This document shows positions 33,401 to 43,010 of a DNA stretch of 64,000 bases, in pieces. The first letter of the stretch is position 1, and each line of letters starts with the position of its first letter. The translations under genes were made by a program, and so were the position numbers. Below the pieces are notes generated by a model. It was not told the DNA's origin. It did not search any database and saw nothing but the letters and a program-made list of their open reading frames with translations. Source of the DNA: Sporolactobacillus pectinivorans (GTDB lineage: Bacteria > Bacillota > Bacilli > Bacillales > Sporolactobacillaceae); the NCBI RefSeq assembly GCF_002802965.1, contig NZ_NXGA01000001.1, positions 316,324-380,323 of the forward strand, written 5' to 3'.

Positions 33401-34045
33401 GGCCTCAATCACTTCAAGCCGTTTCACGGCACGTGTACGGCGCTGCCCCTGAACACTCTTCAATTCTTCCTGCAGTGTCTCAGATTCCTTGTCCAGATCA
33501 ACATCCTGAAGCAATTTTTTTATTGCTTCTGCACCCATGCCGGCTTTAAATGCTGTACCGTACTTTTCACGATAGCTCCGGTATTCTTTTTCCGAAAGCA
33601 ACTGCTTTTTCTCAAGCGGTGTGTCTCCTGGCTCCGTCACAACATACGATGCGAAGTAGATGACTTCTTCAAGGGCCCGGGGAGACATGTCAAGCAGGAG
33701 GCCCATGCGGCTCGGTATTCCCTTAAAGTACCATATATGAGAGACTGGGGCAGCAAGTTCAATGTGTCCCATTCTCTCTCTTCTGACTTTTGCGCGAGTT
33801 ACCTCAACGCCGCACCGATCGCAGACAACACCCTTATATCTCACACGTTTGTACTTTCCGCAATGACATTCCCAGTCTTTTGTCGGTCCGAAGATCCGTT
33901 CGCAGAACAAACCGTCCTTTTCAGGTTTCAGTGTCCTGTAGTTGATGGTTTCAGGTTTCTTGACTTCACCATGTGACCATGAACGGATTTTATCCGGTGA
34001 TGCTAAACCAATCTTCATAAATTCAAATTTATTAACATCCAGCAA
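30419..34045 (-). CDS. rpoC: RNA polymerase beta' subunit
   Basis: 1208 residues. The N-terminal zinc cluster is [20 protein letters not shown]; the catalytic loop [12 protein letters not shown] carries the three Mg-binding Asp; the trigger-loop region [20 protein letters not shown] follows, and the C terminus is acidic. The preferred start is TTG at 34045 ([20 protein letters not shown]), eight bases after GGGAGG, which matches the family N terminus. An in-frame GTG 60 nt upstream would add 20 unrelated residues. It lies 98 bp after rpoB. Confidence 0.98.
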   Translation of the reverse strand: MLDVNKFEFMKIGLASPDKIRSWSHGEVKKPETINYRTLKPEKDGLFCERIFGPTKDWECHCGKYKRVRYKGVVCDRCGVEVTRAKVRRERMGHIELAAPVSHIWYFKGIPSRMGLLLDMSPRALEEVIYFASYVVTEPGDTPLEKKQLLSEKEYRSYREKYGTAFKAGMGAEAIKKLLQDVDLDKESETLQEELKSVQGQRRTRAVKRLEVIEAFRESGNEPSWMILDVLPVIPPELRPMVQLDGGRFATSDLNDLYRRVINRNNRLKRLLELGAPSIIVQNEKRMLQEAVDSLIDNGRRGRPVTGPGNRPLKSLSHMLKGKQGRFRQNLLGKRVDYSGRSVIAVGPSLQMYQCGLPKEMALELFKPFVMKELVSRGIANNIKSAKRKVEKVNPEVWGVLEDVIREHPVLLNRAPTLHRLGIQAFEPTIVEGRAIRLHPLVCTAYNADFDGDQMAVHVPLSTEAQAEARLLMLGAQNILNPKDGKPIVTPSQDMVLGNYYLTLERKGAIGEGKVFKDPNEVMLAYHNGYVHFHTRIAIPAVSTHNPTFTEDQNKEYLLTTVGKLIFNRILPPSFPYINEPTDHNLQVATPDKYFVPMGADIQKEIASRDEISPFKKGYLGHIIAEVFKRYKVTETSKFLDRLKALGFQYSTKAGITVGVSDVIVLPEKKEILDKAEENVQKVMKQFRRGLITEDERYERVVGIWSDAKDTIQSKLMDSLAKTNPIFMMSDSGARGNASNFTQLAGMRGLMADPSGRIIELPIISSFREGLTVLEYFISTHGARKGLADTALKTANSGYLTRRLVDVAQDVIVREDDCGTDRGLVVHAIHEGTEEIESLYDRLVGRTSNQTLYHPDTDELLVKKDELINEDIATKIVNAGIEEVEIRSVFTCETRHGVCKKCYGRNLATGSEVEVGEAVGIIAAQSIGEPGTQLTMRTFHTGGVAGDDITQGLPRIQELFEARNPKGQATISEINGVVTSVSELKDKREVTVKGELETRSYTIPLSARMKVGEGSEVKAGESLNEGSIDPKELLHIVGLRGVQNYLLREVQKVYRMQGVEIGDKHVEVMVRQMMRKIRVIDSGDTSVLPGALVDVHRFKDDNRDVLLHRKVPATGHPVLLGITKAALETESFLSAASFQETTRVLTDAAIKGKVDELIGLKENVTIGKLIPAGTGMPKYRSVQVQTVEDEEKKAEEEKPADELINQES

Positions 34046-34143
34046 GGGGGCAACCTCCCTTATATTTTCAGTCTTTTTGGCACTTGTGCCACCGAGTTGT
34101 TTCACCGAGCTGTTTTTGCTAGAAGAGGTTGATTCTGAATATC

Positions 34144-37100
34144 TTAAACTTGTACGTTCAGGCTGTCATCAAGCGTTTCTTCTTCATCTTCGAGTTCTTT
34201 GATAACGATTTCCGATTTGTCCTCGGCCAGAACTTTAACATCCATGCCAAGGCTTTGCAGTTCCTTGATCAATACTTTGAAGGCTTCTGGAACACCGGGA
34301 TCCGGCACGTTCTCACCCTTGACAATAGCCTCGTAGGTCTTTACACGTCCGACGACATCGTCTGACTTCACTGTCAGGATTTCCTGAAGTGTGTGGGCAG
34401 CGCCGTACGCTTCAAGTGCCCAGACCTCCATTTCACCGAAACGCTGGCCGCCGAACTGTGCCTTGCCTCCGAGCGGCTGTTGCGTAACAAGTGAATAGGG
34501 GCCTGTAGAACGCGCATGCAGCTTATCGTCGACCATGTGCGCCAGCTTGATCATGTACATGACGCCGACAGAAACGCGGTTGTCGAAAGGTTCCCCGGTG
34601 CGTCCGTCGTACAATACCGTTTTTCCGTCTCTCGATAGTCCGGCTTCTTCCAGCGTGCTCCAGACATCCTCTTCACGTGCACCGTCAAATACAGGTGTGG
34701 CTACATGGATGCCAAGCTCGCGTGCCGCCATCCCCAAATGGAGTTCCAACACCTGACCGATATTCATTCGAGAAGGAACGCCCAGCGGATTCAGCATAAT
34801 GTCAAGCGGACGTCCGTTTGGTAGGAATGGCATATCCTCTTCCGGAAGGATTTTGGAAATGACACCCTTGTTGCCGTGGCGTCCTGCCATTTTGTCGCCT
34901 TCGTGAATTTTTCTTTTTTGAACAATATAGACGCGCACAAGCTCATTGACACCTGGCGGCAGCTCGTCTCCGGCTTCACGGGTGAAAATTTTAACATCGT
35001 GGACAATTCCTCCGCCGCCATGTGGCACCTTCAGAGAAGTATCGCGGACTTCGCGTGCTTTTTCTCCAAAAATTGCATGGAGCAACCGTTCCTCGGCCGT
35101 CAGTTCAGTAACGCCCTTTGGTGTTACCTTGCCGACAAGGATATCTCCATCGCGGACTTCCGCGCCAATGCGGATAATGCCGCGATCATCCAGATTTTTA
35201 AGAGCGTCATCACCAACATTTGGAATATCGCGAGTGATATCTTCCGGTCCCAGTTTCGTATCGCGCGCATCTGATTCGTACTCTTCGATATGGATGGAAG
35301 TATAAACATCGTCTTTGACCAGTTTCTCGCTCATGATAACGGCGTCTTCGTAATTATAGCCGTTCCATGTCATGAAACCGACAAGCACGTTGCGGCCAAG
35401 CGCGAGTTCACCCTTGTCCATCGACGGGCCATCAGCAATGATTTCGCCCTTGTCTATGATCATATCTTTTTCAACAATTGGTTTCTGGTTATAGCACATA
35501 CCCTGATTTGAGCGTTCAAACTTGGACAACTTATAAGAAACAATGTCTCCCTCGGTCTCCTTGCCGTCTACCGTTTCCAATGTTCTTATTTTTATGCTGT
35601 CTGCTGATACGTACTCAACACGGCCGCGATGCTTTGAGCGGATCGCAGCACCTGAATCACGGGCGGAAACATACTCCATGCCTGTACCGACGATCGGTGC
35701 TTCCGGGTTGAGCAGCGGAACTGCCTGCCGCTGCATATTTGCTCCCATTAGCGCCCGGTTTGAGTCATCGTTTGCCAGGAATGGTATGCATGCAGATGCC
35801 ACCGAAACAACCTGCTTTGGTGAAACGTCCATATAGTCTACACGGTCGCGGTGGACGACCAGGTTCTCACTGCGGAAACGTGCGAGAATGTGGTCATCCT
35901 TGAAAGATCCATCATCATTCAATTCCGCATTAGCCTGGGCCACCACATAATTATCTTCTTCATCTGCTGTCAGATAATCGATGTGTTCGGTAACCTTTCC
36001 AGTATCCGGATCAACTCGGCGATAAGGTGTCTCAATGAATCCATATTTATTGACACGTGCATAGCTTGACAGCGAGTTGATCAGTCCGATATTCGGCCCT
36101 TCAGGCGTTTCAATCGGGCACATACGTCCATAGTGTGAATAGTGAACGTCACGGACTTCCATTCCGGCACGTTCTCTTGTCAAACCACCAGGTCCAAGTG
36201 CGGAAAGTCTGCGCTTATGGGTCAGTTCAGCCAGTGGATTCGTCTGATCCATAAATTGCGAGAGCTGCGAGCTGCCAAAGAATTCCTTAATTGAAGCAAT
36301 GACTGGTCTGATATTGATCAATGCCTGAGGTGTAATGCTGTTTGTGTCCTGTATGGACATTCTTTCGCGAATCACACGCTCCATACGTGAGAGCCCGATA
36401 CGGAACTGATTCTGCAACAGCTCTCCTACAGATCTCAGGCGGCGGTTGCCAAGGTGGTCAATGTCATCAGTGTCACCGATGCCGTGCATCAGATTAAAGA
36501 AATAGTTCATTGAAGACAGAATATCTGCCGGAGTAATGTGTTTGATAGACTTATCGATGCCACAGTTGCCCATGACTTTGATGACCTTGCCCCTATCCTC
36601 ATCAAGCGGCGAATACACGCTGATTGACTGAACCCTGACGGTCTGACCGGCAATCACACCTTCACGTGGGGTATATTCAACATAACCGATTTTCTTTTCG
36701 ATGATCGGCAACAGCCGATCAAGTGTCCGGCGGTCAAGCAATGTACCCTCGTTGGCAACAATCTCACCGGTCTCCGGATCGATCAGCTTTTCAGCAAGGC
36801 GCTGATTGAAAAGGCGGTTTTTAATGTTCAGTTTCTTGTTCATTTTATAACGGCCAACGTTTGCCAGGTCATAGCGCTTCGGGTCAAAAAAGCGTGCTTC
36901 AAGCAAGCTCTTAGCATTTTCAACGGTCGGCGGTTCACCTGGGCGCAGGCGTTCGTATATTTCGACAAGTGCTTTATCCGTACTGTCTGTGTTGTCTTTC
37001 TCCATAGTGTTTCTGAGATACTCATCATCGCCCAAAAGGTCGGTAATTTCCTGATCCGTGCTGAAACCCAGAGAACGCAAAAGAACCGTAACTGGCACTT

Positions 37101-37665
37101 TCCTCGTACGGTCAATCCTCACGTAAGCAACATCTTTGGCATCGGTTTCATATTCTAGCCATGCGCCCCTGTTCGGGATGACGGTCGCGCCATACCCTTT
37201 TTTGGCGTTCTTATCGACTTTTTCGTTAAAATAAACACCGGGCGAACGGACCAGCTGTGAGACAATGACACGTTCCGCACCATTAATAATAAACGTCCCT
37301 GCCTCTGTCATGAGAGGGAAATCGCCCATAAATACTTCCTGCTCTTTGACTTCCCCAGTCTCTTTGTTGATCAACCGGACTTTAACACGCAATGGTGCAG
37401 CATAAGTCACATCACGCGATTTTGATTCGTCAACTGAGTATTTTGGTTCGCCCAAACTATAGTCGACAAACTCCAGGATCAGGTTTCCCGTGAAATCTTC
37501 CACCGGGGAAATGTCCTGAAACATCTCCCGAATGCCCTCATCCAGAAACCATTGATAAGAAGCAGTCTGAATTTCAATTAGATTAGGGAGTTCCAGTACT
37601 TCTTTAATCCGAGCGTAGCTCCTGCGTTGGCGGTGGCGTCCGTATTGTACAAGTTGACCTGTCAA
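34144..37665 (-). CDS. rpoB: RNA polymerase beta subunit
   Basis: 1173 residues starting [23 protein letters not shown]. The rifampicin-binding region [31 protein letters not shown] has the sensitive-type residues (Asp, His and Ser). Later motifs include [15 protein letters not shown] and [21 protein letters not shown]. The C-terminal tail is acidic. It is preceded by its own strong promoter and a roughly 140-nt leader. Confidence 0.99.
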   Translation of the reverse strand: MTGQLVQYGRHRQRRSYARIKEVLELPNLIEIQTASYQWFLDEGIREMFQDISPVEDFTGNLILEFVDYSLGEPKYSVDESKSRDVTYAAPLRVKVRLINKETGEVKEQEVFMGDFPLMTEAGTFIINGAERVIVSQLVRSPGVYFNEKVDKNAKKGYGATVIPNRGAWLEYETDAKDVAYVRIDRTRKVPVTVLLRSLGFSTDQEITDLLGDDEYLRNTMEKDNTDSTDKALVEIYERLRPGEPPTVENAKSLLEARFFDPKRYDLANVGRYKMNKKLNIKNRLFNQRLAEKLIDPETGEIVANEGTLLDRRTLDRLLPIIEKKIGYVEYTPREGVIAGQTVRVQSISVYSPLDEDRGKVIKVMGNCGIDKSIKHITPADILSSMNYFFNLMHGIGDTDDIDHLGNRRLRSVGELLQNQFRIGLSRMERVIRERMSIQDTNSITPQALINIRPVIASIKEFFGSSQLSQFMDQTNPLAELTHKRRLSALGPGGLTRERAGMEVRDVHYSHYGRMCPIETPEGPNIGLINSLSSYARVNKYGFIETPYRRVDPDTGKVTEHIDYLTADEEDNYVVAQANAELNDDGSFKDDHILARFRSENLVVHRDRVDYMDVSPKQVVSVASACIPFLANDDSNRALMGANMQRQAVPLLNPEAPIVGTGMEYVSARDSGAAIRSKHRGRVEYVSADSIKIRTLETVDGKETEGDIVSYKLSKFERSNQGMCYNQKPIVEKDMIIDKGEIIADGPSMDKGELALGRNVLVGFMTWNGYNYEDAVIMSEKLVKDDVYTSIHIEEYESDARDTKLGPEDITRDIPNVGDDALKNLDDRGIIRIGAEVRDGDILVGKVTPKGVTELTAEERLLHAIFGEKAREVRDTSLKVPHGGGGIVHDVKIFTREAGDELPPGVNELVRVYIVQKRKIHEGDKMAGRHGNKGVISKILPEEDMPFLPNGRPLDIMLNPLGVPSRMNIGQVLELHLGMAARELGIHVATPVFDGAREEDVWSTLEEAGLSRDGKTVLYDGRTGEPFDNRVSVGVMYMIKLAHMVDDKLHARSTGPYSLVTQQPLGGKAQFGGQRFGEMEVWALEAYGAAHTLQEILTVKSDDVVGRVKTYEAIVKGENVPDPGVPEAFKVLIKELQSLGMDVKVLAEDKSEIVIKELEDEEETLDDSLNVQV

Positions 37666-37808
37666 CTATTTCACCCCTCAAATCAAGCATATTGAAAAAA
37701 CCGGCAAACCGAACAACTGAGCTTACCGCGATCCAAAAATTATTTGATTAGTTTTCCCAAAAATAGGATAACCTATACTTACAAATATATCAATGTTAGC
37801 ATTAAAAC

Positions 37809-37837
37809 ATAATATCATAGTGAATTTTCAATGTCAA
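37809..37837 (-). promoter_or_regulatory. Promoter of rpoBC
   Basis: TTGACA (37832-37837), 17 bp, TATTAT (37809-37814) on the minus strand. The -35 box overlaps the rsmC stop codon. About 135 nt of leader without a gene follow before rpoB. Confidence 0.88.
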
Positions 37838-38430
37838 CCTTTTCTTGCACAAAAAACATGATACCCTTTTTTGCGCGCCGCAACATCCACCCGACCGAAC
37901 ACATCCTGAAGCAAGGTCAAAGCAGAAGGGCCCCCCTGTTTTTTCTGGATAACCGCCCAAAGTTCGCCTCCAGGTTCAAGATGTTGGTAGGATTCAGTTA
38001 GAATCTGTCTGACAATTTTCTTGCCTGCGCGAATCGGGGGATTGGTTACAATGGCAGCGTATGTCTCTTCAATCGTTTCATACAGATCGCTTTGGGACAC
38101 CAAGACGTCTACTCCATTGGTCTTAGCATTTTCTTTTGCCAACGCAACGGCTCTCTCATTGATATCCACCATCATGACCTGTCGCGTTGGAAACGACCGA
38201 CCCAGTGAAATACCGATCGGGCCATAGCCGCAGCCCATGTCCAAAATTTTTCCCGGAATTTCAGGCTCGCGGAAACTCTCTATCAGGAGTCTGGAACCGA
38301 AATCAATTCCTTTCTTTGAAAATACTCCTGAATCTGTTACAAAAGAAAGGGCATTTCCTCTTAATTCCGCCGTCGTTATCTGGCGGTGACTTGCCGCATG
38401 GGGATGTTCTGAATAATAATGTTCACTCAT
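37834..38430 (-). CDS. ybxB: RsmC-like class I SAM-dependent methyltransferase (YbxB)
   Basis: A 198-residue MTS-domain methyltransferase. The SAM motif I is ILDMGCGYGPIGI, followed by the acidic motif MVDINERAV and the catalytic-type NPPIRAGK (NPPx, as in N2-guanine methyltransferases). It is related to the catalytic half of E. coli RsmC, which modifies 16S G1207; the B. subtilis homologue YbxB has the same position between rplL and rpoB. The ATG at 38430 follows AAGGTGAT. Substrate is inferred. Confidence 0.93.
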   Translation of the reverse strand: MSEHYYSEHPHAASHRQITTAELRGNALSFVTDSGVFSKKGIDFGSRLLIESFREPEIPGKILDMGCGYGPIGISLGRSFPTRQVMMVDINERAVALAKENAKTNGVDVLVSQSDLYETIEETYAAIVTNPPIRAGKKIVRQILTESYQHLEPGGELWAVIQKKQGGPSALTLLQDVFGRVDVAARKKGYHVFCARKG

Positions 38431-38452
38431 TAGCATCATCACCTTAAAAAGA

Positions 38453-38481
38453 GGAATAGTAAAATCGGCAATGCCTGTCAA
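38453..38481 (-). promoter_or_regulatory. Promoter of ybxB
   Basis: TTGACA (38476-38481), 17 bp, TATTCC (38453-38458) on the minus strand, placed directly after the rplL terminator. Confidence 0.7.
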
Positions 38482-38483
38482 AT

Positions 38484-38510
38484 AAAAAAGCCCGCGCAAG
38501 CGCGGGCTTG
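38484..38510 (-). terminator. Intrinsic terminator of rplJL
   Basis: Minus-strand RNA AAGCCCGCG-cttg-CGCGGGCTTTTTT is a GC-rich perfect stem with a T run, 10 bp after the rplL stop. Confidence 0.92.
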
Positions 38511-38519
38511 AATAAGAAC

Positions 38520-38882
38520 TTATTTCAGTTCTACTTTTGCGCCAACTTCTTCGAGTTTGCCTTTGATTTCTTCGGCTTCTTCCTTAGCAGCGCCTTCCTT
38601 GACAGCCTTAGGTGCACCGTCAACTAATGCCTTTGCATCTTTCAGTCCAAGACCCGTGATTTCACGAACGACCTTGATAACCTTGATCTTCTGATCGCCG
38701 GCTTCCGCAAGAACAACATCAAACTCAGTCTTTTCTTCTTCTGCAACAGCGCCTGCGCCTGCCGGAGCCGCAACCTGAGCCGCCGCCGTTACGCCAAATT
38801 CATCTTCAATTGCTTTAACGAGATCGTTCAGTTCCAGAACAGACATCTCTTTAATTGCACCAATGATATCTTCTTTAGTCAT
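38520..38882 (-). CDS. rplL: Ribosomal protein L7/L12 (bL12)
   Basis: A 120-residue stalk protein. The N-terminal dimerisation helix pair ([22 protein letters not shown]) is followed by an Ala/Gly-rich hinge ([14 protein letters not shown]) and the C-terminal factor-binding domain ([20 protein letters not shown]). It recruits EF-Tu and EF-G. Confidence 0.99.
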   Translation of the reverse strand: MTKEDIIGAIKEMSVLELNDLVKAIEDEFGVTAAAQVAAPAGAGAVAEEEKTEFDVVLAEAGDQKIKVIKVVREITGLGLKDAKALVDGAPKAVKEGAAKEEAEEIKGKLEEVGAKVELK

Positions 38883-38954
38883 TGAAAATAATCCTCCTTA
38901 AATTTCCTTTTTTATTGAATTCGCCTTTCAATGTCATCTTTCAAGCAGCTAGGA

Positions 38955-39461
38955 TCAAGCTTCCTGCTGTCCCTTTTGTTCTGCTACGGCCTTGACACCA
39001 ATCGCAAAGTTGCGGATCGGAGCCTGCAGTACATTGGCCAGCATTGACAGCAGAGTCTCCTTTGAAGGCAGTTCTGCGAGTGCTTTGAGTTCATCCATCG
39101 ATGCCGTCTTGCCTTCAATCACGCCTCCCTTAATTTCCAGGGCTTCGTGATCTTTCGAAAAATTATAAAGCACTTTGGCCGGAGCGATTACATCCTCTTT
39201 GCTGAAAGAAACAGCCGTCGGACCTGTGAGAATCTCATCAAGAGAAGTCACACCGGCGATTTCCGCAGCACGGCGTGCAAAAGTATTCTTGTATACTTTA
39301 TAATCCACATTAGCTTCGCGAAGCTGTTTGCGAAGTTCTGTTACTTCAGCGACGGTCAGCCCACGGTAGTTCACAACAATTGTTGCTGCACTTTCCTTCA
39401 TCTTGCCGGCAATTTCATCGACGATTTTCTTTTTTTCTGCAAGAACGCTATCATTGCTCAT
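38955..39461 (-). CDS. rplJ: Ribosomal protein L10 (uL10)
   Basis: A 168-residue stalk base. It starts [21 protein letters not shown], has the rRNA-binding [19 protein letters not shown] and NTFARRA region, and a C-terminal helix for L12 dimers. The ATG at 39461 follows GGGGAGGT; an in-frame GTG overlaps that site. An L10-type leader lies upstream. Confidence 0.97.
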   Translation of the reverse strand: MSNDSVLAEKKKIVDEIAGKMKESAATIVVNYRGLTVAEVTELRKQLREANVDYKVYKNTFARRAAEIAGVTSLDEILTGPTAVSFSKEDVIAPAKVLYNFSKDHEALEIKGGVIEGKTASMDELKALAELPSKETLLSMLANVLQAPIRNFAIGVKAVAEQKGQQEA

Positions 39462-39473
39462 TGTTTTGTACAC

Positions 39474-39683
39474 CTCCCCTTTTTTTGCTTTCCGTATTCA
39501 GGAAGTCATTTCCCAGCAAACAAGCCATTAAAAAACCCTCAGCCTGTTCAGACATGAGGGTAAGTTTCTATCTAACACAAAAAGAGTTATCAAGATTCTT
39601 CAATACCTCGGCCGGGAATAAATTAAGCATTAAAAATGCCCCTGCTGTCTACGGCTATTAATCATAAATTTGTTCATTAACGT
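39474..39683 (-). promoter_or_regulatory. L10 leader RNA region with attenuator hairpin
   Basis: A roughly 210-nt untranslated leader of rplJL. In minus-strand RNA the hairpin ACCCTCA..TGAGGGT is followed by TTTTTT (39531-39561), a terminator just before the rplJ ribosome-binding site. This fits the known L10-leader autoregulation of rplJL in Bacilli. No gene is visible in 39462-39729. Confidence 0.7.
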
Positions 39684-39689
39684 TAATTG

Positions 39690-39718
39690 ATTATAGTGGT
39701 TTCAGCGTACCTTGTCAA
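39690..39718 (-). promoter_or_regulatory. Consensus promoter of rplJL
   Basis: A perfect TTGACA (39713-39718), 17 bp, TATAAT (39690-39695) on the minus strand, 12 bp after the rplA stop. A 12-bp palindrome ATTAACGTTAAT (39676-39687) covers the expected start site. Confidence 0.92.
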
Positions 39719-39729
39719 CTTTGTACAAA

Positions 39730-40422
39730 TCAACGGGCAACAGCTGTTGAAACTCTGACACCCGGGCCCATCGTTGACGAGATCGCAATATTCTTCAGAT
39801 AAGTCCCCTTAGCCGCTGCGGGTTTCGCTTTGACAAGCGTGCTTACCAAGACGTTAAAATTCTCAACAAGCTTGTTGTCTTCGAATGAAACCTTGCCAAT
39901 CGGAACATGGACATTTCCGTCTTTCTGAGCACGATATTCCACTTTCCCGGCCTTGATTTCTTTAACAGCCTTTTCAACGTCAAATGTAACAGTGCCTGTT
40001 TTCGGATTTGGCATCAAGCCTTTAGGACCAAGCACGCGGCCAAGGCGGCCAACCTGAGCCATCATATCCGGAGTGGCAACAACGACATCAAAGTCAAACC
40101 ATCCTCCGCTGATCTTCTCAACATATTCCTGTTCGCCAACATAGTCGGCACCAGCTGCTTCAGCTTCCTTCGCTTTATCGCCCTTGGCAAAAACAAGAAC
40201 GCGCTGCGTTTTGCCTGTGCCATTCGGAAGTACGACTGCGCCGCGAACCTGCTGATCATTCTTGCGTGTGTCAACACCCAGCCGGACAGCCACATCAATC
40301 GATTCATCAAATCCTGCAACAGCAATCTTCTTCACAAGGCTGACAGCTTCATCAATGTTGTATGCCTTGGAGCGGTCGACAGCTTTAACTGCGTCAAGAT
40401 ACTTCTTTCCTCTTTTAGCCAT
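39730..40422 (-). CDS. rplA: Ribosomal protein L1 (uL1)
   Basis: A 230-residue protein of the mobile L1 stalk near the E site. Patches include [41 protein letters not shown] and [15 protein letters not shown]. In several bacteria L1 represses rplK-rplA translation. It follows rplK. Confidence 0.98.
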   Translation of the reverse strand: MAKRGKKYLDAVKAVDRSKAYNIDEAVSLVKKIAVAGFDESIDVAVRLGVDTRKNDQQVRGAVVLPNGTGKTQRVLVFAKGDKAKEAEAAGADYVGEQEYVEKISGGWFDFDVVVATPDMMAQVGRLGRVLGPKGLMPNPKTGTVTFDVEKAVKEIKAGKVEYRAQKDGNVHVPIGKVSFEDNKLVENFNVLVSTLVKAKPAAAKGTYLKNIAISSTMGPGVRVSTAVAR

Positions 40423-40523
40423 TCAAAATCCTCCTTTGTGGTACTAGCGGTTTGCATTGACCTCCCACCAATCATAAAACCACGCGGATTGAATCATCCG
40501 CAGCATCCCGAATTAAGGAAAAA

Positions 40524-40949
40524 TCAATCCTCAACCACAATGCCCATGCTGCGTGCAGTTCCTTCAACCATCCGCATTGCCGCTTCAACGTCAGCTGCGT
40601 TCAAGTCGGGCATTTTCAGTTCCGCAATAGCACGAACCTTGTCACGCTTGATCGTCGCAACCTTCTTCTTGTTAGGTTCGCCAGAGCCTGATTCAACGCC
40701 GGTTTCCTTTTTCAGAAGAACAGCCGCTGGCGGCGTCTTTGTGATAAATGTAAACGAACGGTCTTCAAAAACTGTAATCTCAACCGGAATAATCAAGCCG
40801 GCCTGATCAGATGTCCGTGCGTTGAATTCCTTGCAGAAGCCCATAATATTAACGCCCGCCTGGCCCAATGCCGGGCCAACTGGCGGAGCCGGATTTGCTT
40901 TTCCTGCTGGAATCTGTAGCTTTACCAATTTAATGACTTTTTTTGCCAT
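40524..40949 (-). CDS. rplK: Ribosomal protein L11 (uL11)
   Basis: A 141-residue GTPase-centre protein starting [30 protein letters not shown]. In B. subtilis it is needed for RelA activation and is the thiostrepton target. The proline-rich N-terminal loop and C-terminal rRNA-binding domain are intact. The ATG at 40949 follows CAGGGAGGT. Confidence 0.98.
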   Translation of the reverse strand: MAKKVIKLVKLQIPAGKANPAPPVGPALGQAGVNIMGFCKEFNARTSDQAGLIIPVEITVFEDRSFTFITKTPPAAVLLKKETGVESGSGEPNKKKVATIKRDKVRAIAELKMPDLNAADVEAAMRMVEGTARSMGIVVED

Positions 40950-41077
40950 GAGAGCACCTCCCTGAAACAATTTGTGGTACGGGGCAATCCCTTCCACTCA
41001 TTCAATAAATCTCTATGGCTGTTTCAAATTTTGTACTGATGATGGGTGAGATCAGTATTAATCATACAAACATCAAA

Positions 41078-41106
41078 ATTATACATGTGCACCCGAAAAA
41101 AAGCAA
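41078..41106 (-). promoter_or_regulatory. Promoter of rplK-rplA
   Basis: TTGCTT (41101-41106), 17 bp, TATAAT (41078-41083) on the minus strand, in the nusG-rplK gap. About 120 nt of leader precede rplK. Confidence 0.82.
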
Positions 41107-41142
41107 GATTCATTTTCACTGCCAAAACTACAGTGGCCTGAT

Positions 41143-41679
41143 TCAGTCGAGCTTTTTGACTTGGCCAAAGTCCAGCTCCACCGGTGTTTCGCGGCCGAAC
41201 ATATTGACGTGAACCTTAAGCTTGCTTTTTTCTTGGTCAATGCTCTCAATACTTCCGATAAAGTCGGCAAACGGACCTTCTTTGACCTTCACTTGTTCCT
41301 TAAGCGAGAAATTAGCATCTACAACCCGCTCTTTCAAGCCCATCTGTTTCAGAATGGCATCCACTTCTTCGGGGAGCAGAGGAATCGGTTTCGATCCTGC
41401 CCCGGTCGAGCCGACAAATCCCGTAACACCCGGTGTATTGCGCACAACATACCAAGAGTCATCCGTCATAATCATCTCTGTCAACACGTAACCGGGGAAT
41501 ACTTTCTTCATCGCCGTTTTTTTCTGACCGTTTTTCATTTCCGTTTCTTCTTCCATCGGGACGAGAATCCGGAAAATCTTATCGGCCATCCCCATGGATT
41601 CTACTCTTTTTTCCAGATTGGTTTTGACTTTATTCTCATAACCCGAGTATGTGTGAATAACATACCAGTTCTTCTCCAT
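41143..41679 (-). CDS. nusG: Transcription elongation factor NusG
   Basis: A 178-residue protein. The NGN domain starts MEKNWYVIHTYSGYENKVKTNLEKR, and the C-terminal KOW domain (QVKVKEGPFADFIGSIESID) is normal. It binds RNA polymerase beta'. It is 31 bp after secE. Confidence 0.98.
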   Translation of the reverse strand: MEKNWYVIHTYSGYENKVKTNLEKRVESMGMADKIFRILVPMEEETEMKNGQKKTAMKKVFPGYVLTEMIMTDDSWYVVRNTPGVTGFVGSTGAGSKPIPLLPEEVDAILKQMGLKERVVDANFSLKEQVKVKEGPFADFIGSIESIDQEKSKLKVHVNMFGRETPVELDFGQVKKLD

Positions 41680-41710
41680 AACTTTCTTCCTCCAAATGAC
41701 CGGCCGGCCA

Positions 41711-41908
41711 TCATTGTTTTGTAATCAAATGTAAAATCTGCGTAATGCCCAGATCAACCAGGACAAAGAAAACAGCAAGAAAAACAACAGTCACAACCAC
41801 TGTGACCGTATATTTGAAAAGTTCTTTGCGTGTCGGCCAGGTAACTTTCTTTGTTTCAGTGACGATGTCCCGAAAGAATTCTCCAGTTCCCTTAATAATA
41901 CCTGCCAT
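41711..41908 (-). CDS. secE: Protein translocase subunit SecE
   Basis: A 65-residue single-span SecE. It has the conserved amphipathic helix (ETKKVTWPTRKELFKYT) and one membrane segment (VTVVVTVVFLAVFFVLVDLGI). It clamps SecY. It is preceded 28 bp upstream by the damaged rpmG. Confidence 0.97.
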   Translation of the reverse strand: MAGIIKGTGEFFRDIVTETKKVTWPTRKELFKYTVTVVVTVVFLAVFFVLVDLGITQILHLITKQ

Positions 41909-41936
41909 GCTTTTTCAATACCTCCGCGTGAAAATT

Positions 41937-42087
41937 CTACTTTGTTTTGCAATGCAATGTGTACGCATTGCAGTTTTTGCAAAATTTATTCATTTCAAAC
42001 CGTTCAATTTCACGGCTCGTACTCTTGGAAGCGGCATAGCTCCCTGATTGGGCAAACCGTTCAGGAGAGAACAGTCTTCTTTCTCAA
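41937..42087 (-). pseudogene. rpmG: Frameshifted ribosomal protein L33 gene
   Basis: This is the canonical rpmG place between sigH and secE. A TTG start (42087) with AAGGTG upstream reads L-RKKTVLS and then meets TGA. Skipping one base (near 42063) restores a frame reading ERFAQSGSYAASK, EIERFEMNKFCKNC and NAYTLHCKTK to a TAG at 41937. The sum is 49 codons, the L33 length. The second zinc pair (CKNC) is intact, but the first CxxC is replaced by E and A. A sequencing error could explain the frameshift but not the lost cysteines. A functional L33 paralogue elsewhere is expected, since B. subtilis has several. Confidence 0.8.
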
Positions 42088-42190
42088 CGCAGGCACCTTG
42101 ATTCATACCGTTTTTTATCAGCGGCACGAAAACCGTTTATTACAGTCGGCATGAGTCTCTGCCAGAGCCGGCAGTTTTTCCCGAAAGTAA

Positions 42191-42223
42191 AATAAAGAAA
42201 GGCGACCAGCCGCCTCTCTTCTC
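42191..42223 (-). terminator. Terminator between sigH and rpmG/secE
   Basis: Minus-strand RNA GAGAGGCG-gctggt-CGCCTTTCTTTATTTT is a stem with G-U pairs and a T-rich tail. It lies downstream of both sigH and the promoter at 42243-42271, so it may also attenuate the secE-nusG transcript. Confidence 0.72.
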
Positions 42224-42242
42224 AACAGTACACACTATTTAT

Positions 42243-42271
42243 AATCTATCACAAGGCAATTTCCCTGTCAA
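42243..42271 (-). promoter_or_regulatory. Candidate promoter of rpmG-secE-nusG
   Basis: TTGACA (42266-42271), 17 bp, TAGATT (42243-42248) on the minus strand, just after the sigH stop. A weaker second candidate, CTGGCA-17-TAATAA, lies closer to rpmG (about 42126-42154), past the terminator. Confidence 0.6.
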
Positions 42272-42287
42272 TAAAACCCGGAGCGCA

Positions 42288-42938
42288 TTACAGGCTGAGT
42301 TCCTTCAGTTTCAGACAATGCTCTAGTTTTCTTTTCACTCTCTGCAGCGCATTGTCAATTGATTTGACATGACGTTTCAAATCTGCGGATATTTCCTGAT
42401 AGGAACGACCGTCAAGATACTGGTTTAATACTTTCCGCTCGAGATCGCTCAAAACTTTTGAAAGTTTTTCTTCAATGTCATCATATTCTTCCCTGCTGAT
42501 CAGCAGCTGTTCCGGATTTGACGAGTGTGTCTCGCCTACCACATCCAGCAGTGTACGTTCCGATTCCTCGTCATAGATCGGCCTGTCGAGCGAGACGTAT
42601 GAATTCAGAGGAATATGTTTCTGCCGCGTTGCAGTTTTGACGGCAGTGATCATCTGACGCGTAATGCATAACTCTGCAAACGCTTTAAATGAAGCCGGCT
42701 TATCACCCTGATAATCACGGATGGCCTTGAATAGCCCAATCATTCCTTCCTGAATGATATCTTCACGGTCAGCTCCGACAAGAAAATAGGCCTTTGCTTT
42801 GGCCCGGACAAAATTTTTATATTTGGAGATGAGATACTCCAGTGCATCACCATTGCCACCATGGACTACTTCCAGTATGTTTTCATCATCAAGGGAACGA
42901 AATACTGCTGCGTCTGTTCTTACTGAATCGTAACTCAT
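42288..42938 (-). CDS. sigH: RNA polymerase sigma factor SigH (Spo0H)
   Basis: A 216-residue sigma-70-family factor for the transition state and sporulation onset. Region 2 shows EYLISKYKNFVRAKAKAYFLVGAD and EDIIQEGMIGLFKAIRDY; region 4 shows LSDLERKVLNQYLDGRSYQEIS and KSIDNALQRVKRKLE. The ATG at 42938 is six bases after GGAGGG; an ATG two codons upstream is too close. It has its own promoter. Confidence 0.97.
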   Translation of the reverse strand: MSYDSVRTDAAVFRSLDDENILEVVHGGNGDALEYLISKYKNFVRAKAKAYFLVGADREDIIQEGMIGLFKAIRDYQGDKPASFKAFAELCITRQMITAVKTATRQKHIPLNSYVSLDRPIYDEESERTLLDVVGETHSSNPEQLLISREEYDDIEEKLSKVLSDLERKVLNQYLDGRSYQEISADLKRHVKSIDNALQRVKRKLEHCLKLKELSL

Positions 42939-42974
42939 CTTCATCCCTCCGAGCGCGATGATACCTTTTTAAAA

Positions 42975-43004
42975 ATTATACAGTAAAAAAATTCAAATCG
43001 TCAA
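42975..43004 (-). promoter_or_regulatory. Promoter of sigH
   Basis: TTGACG (42999-43004), 18 bp of AT-rich spacer, TATAAT (42975-42980) on the minus strand, 37 bp upstream of the sigH start. In B. subtilis sigH is transcribed by sigma-A and repressed by AbrB at an AT-rich site; the AT-rich spacer is compatible with that. Confidence 0.82.
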
Positions 43005-43010
43005 GAAAAT

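Noticed and set aside
33179..33976. A 265-codon open frame opposite rpoC
   Set aside because: It lies wholly within rpoC on the other strand; rpoC is certain and the frame has no family features.
39907..40806. A 299-codon open frame opposite rplA and rplK
   Set aside because: It spans two real genes and their gap in antisense; no start signals or recognisable domain.
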